DNA of 64,000 bases from Heligmosomoides polygyrus polygyrus. Lineage: Eukaryota > Nematoda > Chromadorea > Rhabditida > Heligmosomidae. The notes beneath the pieces were generated by a model that was not told the origin of the DNA, searched no databases, and was given only the letters and a program-made list of their open reading frames with translations. The stretch spans positions 23,299,407 to 23,363,406 of the forward strand of contig OX377205.1 of NCBI GenBank assembly GCA_947396885.1, written 5' to 3'. The position numbers and the translations under genes were made by a program. This document shows positions 1 through 10,360 of the stretch, piece by piece. Each line of letters starts with the position of its first letter. Position 1 is the stretch's first letter.

Positions 1-60
1 CCAGCAAATCTCTACTTGTTTTCCGAATCCACTTCATTCACATCTCATTTTTTGACCTGG

Positions 61-225
61 GGCCGGATTCATCAACGACTTACATCAATTTAACAGAGAA
101 CATTACAGCCGAAATCCCTGATAGCGCGGCTTGTCAAGCGATATGGTGAGCGATAAGCCGCGTTATCTGAATTTTCTGCTGTGAATCCTCTGTTGAAGTT
201 ATGTAAGTCGTTGATAAATCCGACC
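61..225. mobile_element. Short foldback MITE, family A, copy 1
   Basis: The two ends are imperfect inverted copies of each other. The left end reads GGCCGGATTCATCAACGACT and the right end, reversed, reads GGTCGGATTTATCAACGACT, so the whole 165 bp could fold into a hairpin. A second element with the same ends lies at 39477-39633 but has an unrelated middle, which supports a terminal-repeat-defined family. It has no coding capacity. No clear target-site duplication could be assigned. Confidence 0.6.
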
Positions 226-2002
226 GCTGGTGGTGAAACACGAATGTGCCGGTGTATCTTCAGTGCTTGTTAGCAAAGCAGTGCTGAATTTATATGTATT
301 AGGGTTTGGGAGATATGTTGATGTGATATGTTCGTTTAAACCAGTGCTTCAGCTCGTGTAGCTTCCCAACTAGAATAGTAAGTGTGTAATCTGCCTCGTG
401 TTCATTTTGCGAATCTCGGCTAGAGGAACGCGACAGATGAGTTTTTGATTTCCTAATATTGTATCACTTCGTATCTTACTGCTACTTTATTCTAATAATA
501 ATGTTAATTTGATTCTCAATTTTTGGGCGAATGTGTAAGAAATATTTGTTCGTGCTAAAGATCTTCTATCTGTTTCTATAGAAATCTTCGTGAACAAGTT
601 TTTGCTGTTGTTTAGGATCTTGGAACAAGCTGTCATGAATAGTTTTTTGAAGGATTTTTTAGCGAAAAAAGTATGCTGTGTGGCTAGATTTTGCACATTT
701 ATTTACTAAATCATGACGGTTGTGTTCCAGAACGGCAAAATCGTTCTGTGTACGCAATGCACTCTCTTCTGAACTAGACTCCCTGCGGTCTATTCTGATA
801 GCATTTGCCTGGTGATAGAACATGAAGAAAGTGGTAGATATCAGTTTAAAGCTCTCCTGGAAATTTGATACTGGCGACAATTCATGGAGTCGATTAGACG
901 CAAAGCCCTGCTGTTTTGAATTATGCACTTATTCCTGTCACGGGCAGGCGATTTCAGCTTTATTCCCTTCACGACACCCTTAGTTCAACTTTGATTTCGA
1001 GATATTTCTAGAGCAAAGCAGATCGCATGGATTGTAATAGCTTCCCAATGAGCACCATAGGTATTCACGTATTTTCTATTGACATTCTGATCTGGGTAGG
1101 ATCTCTTGGTAGTGACTCACAACCAGTTGGGCCTCCAAGAGGGGGATTTTACGTTGCACTCAAGGTTCTCTGCTCGTTTTCTGCGTCGTTTAAACGGTGC
1201 TCTTCAATACTAATCGCACGAGGCAAACGCTACACATTCCTGGCCGGTTCTTGTAAGGCGCGAGTGAACGACGTCGTGCGCATTAGACGCAATGGGTTCA
1301 TGCTCTTGAAGAGTAGCAATCTCACAGTCAGCGTTAGACCTGTTTCCTTAAGTGGTACAGCCCGCTCACACGACCGGGAAGGGTCTCTCTGGTATGGGAT
1401 GACTCCAAGCTACATGAACAGGCGCGAGAGAGGCGACTGTTCAAATAGAAGTCGCTTCACGCCTGTCTCCTGTTCTGTTTACTCGAAGGCTTGACATGGT
1501 CGTCGATCGAGCTGGGGCTTTGTCTAGTAGTCGTGGGCAGTACAGCGAGTTAACGGCAGCCGTTTTTCCTGCGGTGTAGATGCACCTGTCATGTTGGCGT
1601 TTGAGAGCCCGCCGTCTGTTGATGGGGACCTCAGTTGTGTCGTCGTTGTTCAGTGCGTTATGCGTGTCGTACAGCTGGCCGTTGCTCTTGGTGCCTATAG
1701 CTCTGGCTGTTTGGTTGTTCGGTTTCCTGTTGAAGAAGCTGTGAATGGCCTGTGCTTGTGTAGTTGGAGCTGTATCCAGCTGTTTTAGGGGACATAATCA
1801 GGAGGCGCGACAATTCTAGCACGGAGAAGGGCTGTAAACGGTGTTTTATCTCGCGTCTATTGAAAGGAAAGTGTTCACAATATATTGTATTGCCATCTTA
1901 TGGTTTCTTATTCTTTTATTGGATGGTTTTCATTCCTTGTCTCCTCTTGCTTTTTTTCAGTGGTTGTCTCCTGTCCCATTTAGTGTACCCTACCAAATAT
2001 AA
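226..2002. other. No recognisable gene; moderately GC-rich around 1.1-1.8 kb
   Basis: No repeat family or conserved motif was recognised. A 155-codon open frame on the plus strand (1027-1494) has no recognisable domain and no convincing flanking splice sites. The interval 1.1-1.8 kb is more GC-rich than its surroundings, which is the only hint that it might be an exon, a leader or old mobile DNA. Confidence 0.3.
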
Positions 2003-2175
2003 TTTATTTTATTTATTTATTACATGAAGAACATCATGTTAAACAATGCAACCCTGTGAATAACGAACACAAAATATACTAACATTATTGAAAAGAAGAA
2101 GAGAAAGTAACTACAAAGGAAAAACAGCCGAAAATAAATGTAATGTACTATGTTGCTAAAATTGCAGACAAAACT

Positions 2176-2508
2176 TCACGTCGGACCGAGGTATCTACCC
2201 AAAGAGGCCTTGAATAAAGTCAAACTGCTGGGGAGCTGATGCTTTTCCGAAATTTTAAGAAATGAAGTCCCAGCCTTAACAGTGAAAAAGTGACACTTAC
2301 AATTAAGCCTGGCCTTAGGAAAGCTAATTTTTCGCGAGCCTCCTCTAGTAACAGACCTTCTCAGTACGCAAAACATATCCAAGGGAAGGTCGCATTTGCC
2401 GTGCAGGATTTTATGGAACAAGATCAGGTCATGCTTTTTCCTTCTATAAGCTAAAGTCTCGAGACAAAAATTGGAATTTCTTTCATGAGACGATCCTGTT
2501 ATATGCAA
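2176..2508 (-). pseudogene. CR1-like ORF2, C-terminal region, out of frame
   Basis: This 110-residue frame contains LAYRRKKHDLILFHKILHGKC. The same region in a second CR1 fragment at 51191-51900 reads NFDLIMLHKILHRQC, which identifies it as the ORF2 C-terminus. It is disconnected from the RT frame by the 55 bp duplication immediately upstream, which shifts the frame by one. The remaining 3' sequence down to about 2003 is AT-rich and non-coding. Confidence 0.75.
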
Positions 2509-2586
2509 AACCGAGAGCTCGAATCATGAGTTTTCTTTCATGAGACGATCCTGTTATATGCAAAACCGAGAGCTCGAATCATGAGT
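2477..2586. repeat. 55 bp perfect tandem duplication inside the CR1 copy
   Basis: A 55 bp unit is present twice in direct tandem; the block beginning TTTCATGAGACGATCC occurs at 2481 and again at 2536. The copies show no difference, so the event is recent relative to the decay of the surrounding retrotransposon. Because 55 is not a multiple of three, the duplication separates the RT frame from its C-terminal continuation. Confidence 0.95.
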
Positions 2587-4234
2587 TTTCTTGTGAAACT
2601 GTTTTGAACGCTTTCGAGTTTAGATACAAATTTCTTCTTGAACGGATTGAAGGTCACCTTCCCATATTCCAGTAAGGGTCTCACGTAGGTTTTATATGCT
2701 CTCAAATAAGTTATCGTATTCCTAGTTGATAAAGCTCTGAATAGATTGTACACAATCCTACTCGCTGCATTGGCAATTCTTTCACAATGTAGGTCAAAGC
2801 TAAGGTCCTTTGTTATAAGGAAGCCAAGATCTAGCATTTGATCTACTTCCTCGATAAGAATGCCATCCACGCTGTAACTGAAAGAAAGATTATTGCCACC
2901 TAAGTGAACAACTTTGCTCTTTTCTCTGGAAAGCGGAAGTTTGCACTGAGTAGCCCAGTGATCGACCACATTAAGTGCATTTTGTAGAGCCGCACGATCA
3001 TCCGCGGAGCGGACAGAGTTGAATATTTTAAGATCGTCGGCAAAAGCACAGCATTTGACACCGTTACTAATAATTAAGTAAGGCAGGTCATACGTATAGA
3101 TGTTAAACAATAAAGGGGATAATACGCTGCCCTGTGGTACACCACTAGATGCATGCCTGACAGTGGAGAGGCAGGAATTGACACGTACTTTAAAGGTCCG
3201 ATCACAAAGAAAGGATTGTAGCCAGGCCACTATCCGTGGATGGACACCAATTGCTTTCAACCTATGGACTAATCTCGCATGCGAGACTCTATCGAAAGCT
3301 TTCGAAAAGTCCAGATATATTACGTCTACAGGGTTCCCTCCTTCTAGAGACAGAGTCCATTCGTTCAAGGCCTGCAGCATAGCAGTTACCGTCGATCTTC
3401 CCTTCTGGAACCCGTGTTGATATGGAGACAGAATAGAATGTTCTCGAAGATGAGATTCTTTTCGTTTTTTGAGGATCTCTTCGAATATCCTTGCAAGGAT
3501 TGAAGTCAAACTAATAGGACGGTAGCTGTGGGGAGAGTTGGCTGGGGTTTTTTTCTTGGTATCGGAATGACAAAAGCAGTTCTCCATCTAGAAGGGACTT
3601 CGGCTCTGGTGAAACTTAAGTTAAAAATAAATTCCAGTGGTCTTGCCAGAACTGGGGCCACCTCCTTCAAAAAGAGCGAGGGAATTCCGTCAGGCGTAAC
3701 GCTGTAAGAGTTAGGCCACTTTGATAACAAGGAAAGAATTTCATCTGCATGGAACCACACAGAGTCATCCATTACAGGATAGAGTGGGTGACCAGACAAT
3801 TGATCTAGACTATCTTGATTATCAGAGCCTCGGCTGTAAACTTGTGCAAAAATATCTGCAAATACTTCTGCCTTGTCATCATCTCTTACAATTAGTGCGC
3901 CAGAATCGGACTGAATAGTACCTATCTTCGAGTTGCGTTTAAGTTTGGTGTTCAACAGCTTGTAGAATGCAAGCTTACTCCTCGAGTTAATGATCTTATT
4001 CTCTCTGTGACTATTATACTTCCGCAGCCTCTTTTCGAACGCGTTGCTGATACTATAAAACGCATCACAGTCTCCTCGACTATTAGACTTAACTGCAATA
4101 TTCCAGGACTTAGAGCGCTTTAAGAATAGCGTTTGTAAATAAGGTGGAAGATATCTTTGTTGTAGTTGTACTTTTACAAGTGGGACAAATAGTTCTATGC
4201 AGTGGTTCAGAATGGCGATCAACAACTCATACAT
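2538..4234 (-). pseudogene. CR1-like ORF2, reverse transcriptase domain, frameshifted
   Basis: Two overlapping frames (3506-4234 and 2538-3587) make one RT. The upstream frame carries the pre-RT region ending in SRWRTAFVIPIPRKK. The downstream frame starts at SYRPISLTS and carries DFSKAFDRVSH (residues 93-103, motif A), GVPQGSVLSPLLF (149-161, motif B) and AFADD (181-185, motif C). The catalytic aspartates are therefore intact. The frame break falls at a run of seven T (plus strand 3548-3554), a typical slippage site. The domain order matches CR1-type ORF2, in which the RT copies the element RNA at the nicked target. Confidence 0.9.
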
Positions 4235-4352
4235 CGCGTCAACAGTAGAGACAGTTGCAAAGAATCCGTACCAGTCTACATTCTACAAATAATCCTTGAT
4301 TGCCTGGTAGTTGGCAGACTTGAAGTTTCTTCTAAAAATGAACTTAGGATTG

Positions 4353-5042
4353 TCAGCGCATGCTTAAAGAGAACCTGACGGTAGAATGATTGGAAGAACC
4401 CAATGGACTTTCAACCTTTACTCGGTTAACAATAGCAGGCTCAGTGGTAAGAACAAGGTCCAAAATGTGTGACCCATGTGTCTCCCTGCGTACGAGTTGA
4501 TGAAGACTGTAAGTGGCACAAAACTGAGTGAAGGTTTTGGAGAAAGAAGAGCTGGCAGTCGGACCAGGGAGGGCAATCCAATCTACGTCCGGGAGATTAA
4601 AATCACCAGTAATAATAGTTTCCTGTTCACAAGAAATAATATCGCTCAGAGCTTTGATCAGCTTGTCAGCAGAGGAAGCTTGACATGAGGGTGCTTTATA
4701 AACAACGACAAAGCGAACAGCATTAAGATAAGGAAAGAGGTCGCAACAGAGCAACTCATAACTATCTGGTACTGATTGTTTGAAAACAACGCATGGGGAA
4801 AGGGTGTTGCTAATTAAAAGAGCTACACCACCTCCCTTTTTCCGAGGACGATCGCAACTAATGAGTTCGTACTGAGAAAGAAGGTCACCTAAAAGAGGCT
4901 CGCTTTCGATGGAAGCTTTCAACCACGTTTCCGTTAAGGCAATCACATCAAGGTTGTATTTTTTCAACAAAAATGAAAGAGATAATTTGTTCTTAACTAG
5001 TGATCGAATATTAGAGACAAGGCATTTCAGTCCAGAAACCAC
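4353..5042 (-). pseudogene. CR1-like ORF2, apurinic-type endonuclease domain
   Basis: This frame encodes the N-terminal endonuclease of ORF2, which nicks target DNA to prime reverse transcription. Motifs seen in order: ALTETWL (residues 35-41, catalytic Glu), RKKGGGVALL (68-76), TGDFNLPDVDW (145-155, catalytic Asp/Asn) and SSNHS (216-220), where the usual catalytic SDH has become SNH. The C-terminal histidine is retained but the SDH Asp is Asn, so nicking activity may already be impaired. The frame then hits a stop. The linker to the RT continues in another frame and contains an in-frame TAG at 4283-4285. Confidence 0.85.
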
Positions 5043-5056
5043 AGTCCGACGAGCAT

Positions 5057-5683
5057 TCAGTCGTTTAATTGATTACCGGAAGCAAGAGAAACATCCTGAG
5101 TTGAAGAAGGCGCTACAACTGGAGGATCATTACATGATTGCACTGGTCTGCTACCAGGACCATGAACATTGCAATTTTGCGAATGTACAGTGCTGCGGCG
5201 AGCCTCACGCTCACGCTTAAGCCTGTCCCTTTCCTCTTTAGGAAGGGACGGCCTGATGTGGAGGCCTTTAGCCTTAAAAAAACGAAGGTGTGGTGCTCGA
5301 CGCAGCATTTGTTTCGCAAAAAACGACGCAGGAAGAACTACTTCTAACAACCTGGGATAGCTTTGATTGAAACGGCCCATGCGATAGGCACAAACGATCG
5401 AACAATCAATATTCAGAAAATCCATGATCTCACGTAGGCAATTGAAGTCGTGTACAACTCGTATCGATGCTAAGTCTGCTCTGCTTTCTGGAATTCCGGC
5501 GATAACCAAAGAGCGAGCACGCCCAACGTCCTCATACGTCCGTGAGGCTGGAGGGTCGACAGCAGGCGAAACCATCGACGGGGCAGGTGGGTCATCACGC
5601 GTCGGGGTGGTCTGTGAATTGTCGCCTTGCGAAGACTTTAACTTGGTGTTCTCGGCACGTAAGTATGTGACTTCCTCGTGCAT
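5057..5683 (-). pseudogene. CR1-like ORF1 (nucleic-acid-binding protein), truncated
   Basis: The frame gives 208 residues that begin with a short charged helix typical of a coiled coil. A Pro/Ser/Thr-rich linker follows, then a conserved block containing VIAGIPES and YRMGRF, and a strongly basic stretch (KEERDRLKREREARR) near residue 150-165. ORF1 proteins of this superfamily bind the element RNA and chaperone it during target-primed reverse transcription. The upstream continuation is in another frame and includes a Cys-containing segment (CADGC), so the true N-terminus is lost to a frameshift around 5700. It lies about 15 bases upstream of the endonuclease frame, as expected for a bicistronic element. 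Confidence in the exact protein family is moderate. Confidence 0.6.
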
Positions 5684-5860
5684 CTCACGATACAGATAAT
5701 AGAGCTAATTCGTTAGCCTGTTCGTCTGTACAACCGTCCGCGCATAATTGGTTGCAGCTTGAAGGCTTTCATAGCAACTCAGTCGATAGTATTGATCGCT
5801 GTTCGGAGCAGCCGTTTGAGATGGGTATCAAATAAATGTGGTGGGAAATGGACTTGTTTA

Positions 5861-6214
5861 CCAACAGATCAACAGCATCGATCGATCAGCCGATATCCTT
5901 GATTTTCATTCAGAAGATGCCATTTAAAGTGGCAGTCACGCGGAAGATTTCTCGCTCAATAAAGTTTACAGCAAGTATTAGAGTCCATTGCCGGGTCAAT
6001 ATCGGTTGATATTTGTTTTTTGTCTTTTATTTGTCTCTGCCTGAGCCGTCGTTGGACGACAAGTAGGTTGAAATAAGCGAAACGTTAACTGGCCTTACGA
6101 AAAAAACGAAAGAAAACAACAACGCCAATGGACGTCTAAGAGACAGTGACGAGAAAAGAGAAAATTGAAAAAAGGCAGAGGATTCTCATGATGCTGTAAT
6201 GTGTAGACTAACTG
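5861..6214. other. No gene seen
   Basis: Nothing recognisable lies between the 5' end of the CR1 copy and the pogo-like terminus. The stretch is AT-rich and has stops in all frames. Confidence 0.3.
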
Positions 6215-6619
6215 CAGTCCCCTCCCGTTATAACGCTTCCGGATAAGACGCGACTCTCGGTATAACGTAGATTTTCTCCGGCCCGGCCAGCTTACTTTTA
6301 CGCCGGTACAAATCAACTCCGCTTAAGACGCGTCGAATACAATGCTACTACAGTTATAGCGCGGCTCCGAGGGAAACTCTGCTTTAAAAATGGTTCCCGT
6401 TATAACGCGACCACGGCTTAGTTCCGGTCCCACACGGAAAGTGAAGATGAGTAAGATGCTGACCGCATCTGCAATCAGATCTACCCTTCTGTTGCCTCGT
6501 TCGTATTCGCCACCAGCACCTGTGCGACGATGAACTAGATGCATGTAGATGTTTTTCATGTGTGTTCATAGTTCCTACAAGTGTTCATAGTCAGCAATAT
6601 GTTGAACTTAGTATTATAA

Positions 6620-6930
6620 AAGGCCTTCGCACACTTTCGCGGCAGGCGACAGCAGCTGCTGTCAACCGCAGCGGCGGCAATAATGATTCAAAGCATTATT
6701 GCCGCTGCAGCCGTTTGCTGTCGACAATCTCTGGATTCTAGCTGATCGTGGCGGGATCTAGAACGGAATGAATAAGTAATGAAATAGTAATGATAATGAC
6801 AATGATAACGCATTGGCGATGGGGTGGGAGGGAAAACTGAAGATGAGTGCCGCCCTCGCGGCATTTTTGCCACCTCCGAGACAGTTTGCTGCCTCCCACG
6901 TGCCGCGTTCCCGCAAAAGTGTGCGGGGGA
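6620..6930. repeat. GC-rich palindrome
   Basis: The core is a strong hairpin at about 6643-6722 whose arms end at AATAATG and CATTATT around a short ATTCAAAG loop. Outer, weaker complementarity joins CGCACACTTTCGCGGCAGG near 6628 to CCCGCAAAAGTGTGCGGG near 6911. It contains no gene. It may be a small MITE or a structured element inside the pogo-like sequence. Confidence 0.6.
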
Positions 6931-7049
6931 TTCAACACTCCCGGTAGTCGTTGGAAGCTGCAGCAAATTTGAGGGTTTTTTCTATCAGGAGCTGTAGAAG
7001 GTGTGGATTAAAACTCGGATTTTTCAAAACAATATCCTATGCATTTTTT

Positions 7050-7365
7050 CTAAGCTTAGAGCAGCTGGTACAGAGGCTATATGCCGCTATATGATGTTCT
7101 GTTGCGATCAGAACTCCCGCGCTATGCGGAACCTATGCCTCTACCCTCCACTTTGGACAGGATATCAGAGCAACAACGCTGTTTGATCACACGCAACATC
7201 CCGGTAACGTGGGTGAGTGCTGAGAGACTACTGCAACGAGTATATCGCGGTTGCGCGCGATTTAACAGCGCTGATAGCGCAATGGGCTAGCATCCTGCCC
7301 GGAAAGTAGAGAACTAGTTCCGTCTGGCGCGAGAGTTTTGATAGCAACAAAAAACTTTGTAACAT
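7050..7365. mobile_element. Gly-foldback element, degenerate copy 1
   Basis: The left arm (7050-7135) carries the family terminal motif GAGCAGCTGGTACAGAGGC and the inverted tail TGTTGCGATCAGAACTC. The right arm (about 7265-7365) carries the remnant tRNA-like module followed by TCTGGCGCGAGAGTTTTGAT and GCAACAAAAAAC. The middle matches the ATATCGCGG spacer of the better copy at 47405-47745. The tRNA B box is ruined here (CTAGTTCCGTCTGG instead of GGTTCGAGTCCC), so it would not be transcribed by Pol III. Confidence 0.55.
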
Positions 7366-7648
7366 CAGGTGCTGATCACTTCCAACTTTCCTCAGGTACA
7401 CGTTATTCCTAGCACATCTGTCATCATTATGCATGTAGCAGGGAGTATCTCTGAGTACAGGACTTCATTAATAGTCTAAGGATGATCTTTGCCTTCACGC
7501 TCTCCTCATGGTCACATATTTCATTACTACAACCATATTCAGCTTCATGCGATAGTCTAGCAAATGTCAGCTCCGGTTAGTATGCGACTCCCGTTATAAC
7601 GCGGATTTTCTCCGGTCCCTTCAAACGCGTTATAACGAGAGGGGACTG

Positions 7649-9322
7649 TACTTATTCTGGATCGAAGCCGTAATCAGTTGCGGATTGACTTCCAGTTATT
7701 ATGTAATTTGGAGCCCGGTCGGAATAAATACTGGATCACTTTGTGAATCGGAGTTTTTGAAGAAAAAAAAAACGAAAATTACAAAACCAAGTTGAAATAG
7801 TAAAAACGAAAATTACAAAAGGAAGTTGAAATAGTAAAACAAAAGCTTTCGCTCACTGAAATTTTTATGTTCCGCTTATCTGCTGTGATGACTGCTTTGA
7901 AACTACTGTTGATTAATTTACTTTCTGAATAAAAAACGGCAAAAACGGCATTATCACAGTGCTCCTTTTTTATTCCAGTTACGCGTCAGCAGCAGTTTGT
8001 TTCTGCATTGGATCCGAGGTTTTGCCAGTGTTCTTCGGAATGTTGCAGCTCGTGCTTATCAGCGTGAGTCACGCGCCACTCAGCAATCGGCAATGATTAA
8101 GAATTCCTTGCGACCTCCATCGACTATACATGGCTATGTCGCCTTAGCTGCCGTCGTCGATTCCGCAGACGAATCAGGCCCCATTTGTCTTGCTGCACAT
8201 CTTTCCTACAATTCTCGACTCTGAGCGCATGTGGCGCAATTGCCGGGAGACGTAGGTTCTCGCATGCACCAGGGATCGACTTTTAGTCCAGCTCTTTCTC
8301 AGGCTGGACAACGTTAGCACCAGACTGCGAGGTGAATCCCAAGAAAGCTTTGATAAACACCGACTTTTATAATTCCACGAGGAATCAAGCAATTTATTAT
8401 CGATTGAATCGATCATTATAATTCGAAAGTTTTGAGACCGCCAACTTTCATCGAATCACTTTGATGTTAGCATGATGGCACTACTGCGAACCATTTTGTT
8501 TAGAAGGAGCATTATTTTGAACCCTTTCTGAAAATGTTCTGGCTTCTTCTCGTTGATTTTAATTTCAATCTTATTCTGATTATACGCCTGGGAAAGCATT
8601 CGGAGGGGTTCTTGATCCATCATGGTTCTTGATTCGGTTCCGCACCAGACCAAACAAGCCTTCAATCCATTCGGTGTCAGTGAGTTGGAAGCAGAATTGT
8701 CTGCGAAGGGTGGACACTAGACTGACTTACTTATCTGCTGCACATTACAAGGCATTGTATATGCCGAATACGCACTCAGATTGCCTCTACGATATTCTTT
8801 GGATCTAGAATGGCGCATAAGTTTCAGAAGAGGACTTATTAGTTCCGTTCATTGTCATTTACTTATGGATAGCCTTTGTTGACCTTCATCGGAACATTCG
8901 ATTCTGTCGACGATTCGCTGTTTTTCGAGAGATTTTTCAAGTGACAGCTACTTCGAACTTGAGATTAAGAGAAAATTCGATAAAAACCTAGCGGGAGTCA
9001 CTCATCAATTTTGTGGAAAAAAGTGTGGAAGCGATACTGATCGGAATGTGCCATGGGTTTTGTGTGACCATAGCGCGGCTGACATGAGTGGTTGAAATTT
9101 GATTACAGTCCGACCTTGAAGGAATGGATTAAATCGTGGCAGCACTTCGTGTTAGCGTTTTTTTAAAGCAGCATTAGTACTACCATTTCATTCAAGTTTT
9201 CATTTAGTTTATGATTTCTAAAGTGTAATGCATGGGAAAAGCGTTTTCTATTAGGTAACGTGCAACAGCATGTTCTCCATAATTTTTGCGGCCATTTCCC
9301 GATCTCATTGGCAAGCAACTTA
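7649..9322. other. No gene seen; one short tandem repeat
   Basis: The only structure noted is two and a bit copies of a 34 bp A-rich unit (about 7766-7838; AACGAAAATTACAAAA occurs at 7771 and 7805). Open frames are short and uninformative. Confidence 0.35.
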
Positions 9323-10358
9323 TCAGGTTGTCCCATAAGTCCCCGCCGTTTTTTTTTCAACGTTTTACTGCGAATTCTGCCGGCAGTCTCTTGCATAGCG
9401 CTATACGACGTTCGAAAGAGAATGATTTTCTCTATCAGAACATGTATTGCGTTTCTTTTTTCATCCTGAATTTTGTCAATTTTTAGGTCGTTAAAGTGAA
9501 AAGTGAAAAAGTGAAAAAGTGACCGTCTGCGCAGTCGCTTCTCTCCGCTTAGGTTAGGAATTTTTGCGCAGTTTTTCATAGCATCTGGAAGTTTTTCATA
9601 GCATTCTGCACTACAAGAATACGCGACGGTTCTATTTGCTCACTTGTCCTTTATTGATTTTTAGGCCATCAAATTGGGACGTCCGAAGGAAAAGATTTAT
9701 TTTTACCGACAACTGCTCTGTAGTTGAACTTTTTTCTCGGTGTTATATGTCGGTCGAAAGAGAATGTCTTGCTCTAAAAGAATTTGTGTCGCGTGTATTG
9801 GCTCATGCTGATTTCTGTCGAAAAAAACAACAAAACTCCAAAAATCATCTTCACCAATAACTCCTTCTCCTTGTTCAGCTGTCGATATTCGACAGAAATC
9901 AGCATAAACGCGACAAAAATTCTTACTGAGCAAGACATCCTCTTCCCAATGACATATAACACCAAGCAAAAAGGTCCACCCCAAAGCAGGAGCTGTCGGT
10001 AAAAATTCGGAGTCGAACGTCCTAATTTAATGAGCTAAAAATCAATAAAGGACAGATGAACAAATAGCGCCGTATTCTTATAGCACAGAACATTATCTTC
10101 CAAATGTTATGAAAAACTGCGCAAAAATTCCAAGCCTATGCGGAGAGAAGCGACTGCGCAGATAGTCGCTTTTTCACTTTTTCGCTTTTCATTTTAATGA
10201 CTCAAAAATTAACAAAGTTCAGGATTAAAAAAGAAATGCAGTACACGCTCTGATAGAGCAAATCATTCTCTTTCGAAAGCTATGCAGCGCCATGCAAGAG
10301 ACCGCCGGCGGAATCCGCAATGAATCGAAAAACGGCGGGGAGTTATGGGAGAACCTAA
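9323..10358. mobile_element. 1.04 kb foldback MITE with mariner-like ends and TA target
   Basis: The element is flanked by TA (9321-9322 and 10359-10360). The left end is TCAGGTTGTCCCATAAGTCC and the reversed right end is TTAGGTTCTCCCATAACTCC. Complementarity continues through almost the entire length: each arm is about 500 bases and the turn is near 9870-9890, around GTCGATATTCGACAG. Landmarks recurring inverted in both arms include CGAAAGAGAATGATTT, GTGAAAAAGTGA and TTTTTGCGCAGTTTTTCATA. The termini resemble mariner inverted repeats, so a mariner transposase could have moved it, but no transposase is encoded. The arms have diverged, so it is not a recent insertion. Confidence 0.8.
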
Positions 10359-10360
10359 TA

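Larger units (their letters stand above)
2003..5860 (-). mobile_element. CR1-clade non-LTR retrotransposon, defective near-full-length copy
   Basis: Read on the minus strand the order is an ORF1-like coiled-coil/basic protein, an AP-type endonuclease, a reverse transcriptase and its C-terminal region, then an AT-rich 3' end with a short TTTA-repeat tail near 2003-2025. This is the standard layout of the CR1/Jockey superfamily. The copy is dead. It has a frameshift and an in-frame stop (TAG at 4283-4285) between endonuclease and RT, a frameshift at a seven-base homopolymer (3548-3554) in the RT, and a 55 bp tandem duplication near the 3' end. The 5' limit is approximate because the ORF1 start is also frameshifted near 5700. 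The clade is assigned from endonuclease and RT motif style, not from a tree. Confidence 0.85.
6215..7648. mobile_element. Non-autonomous pogo/Tigger-like DNA element with nested repeats
   Basis: The left end starts CAGTCCCCTCCCGTTATAAC and the right end, reversed, starts CAGTCCCCTCTCGTTATAAC. A further inverted pair sits just inside (ACTCCCGTTATAACGCGGAT-type motifs near 6400 and 7590). CAG termini with GTTATAACG subterminal motifs are typical of pogo/Tigger-like elements. The right end is followed by TA as expected; the left flank is TG, so that target duplication has mutated or the left end is slightly misplaced. No transposase was found. The interior holds a long hairpin and a Gly-foldback copy, so the 1.43 kb span is probably a nest of insertions. 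Confidence 0.55.

Noticed and set aside
1027..1494. 155-codon plus-strand open frame
   Set aside because: No domain, no convincing splice context, and no homology recognisable by eye.
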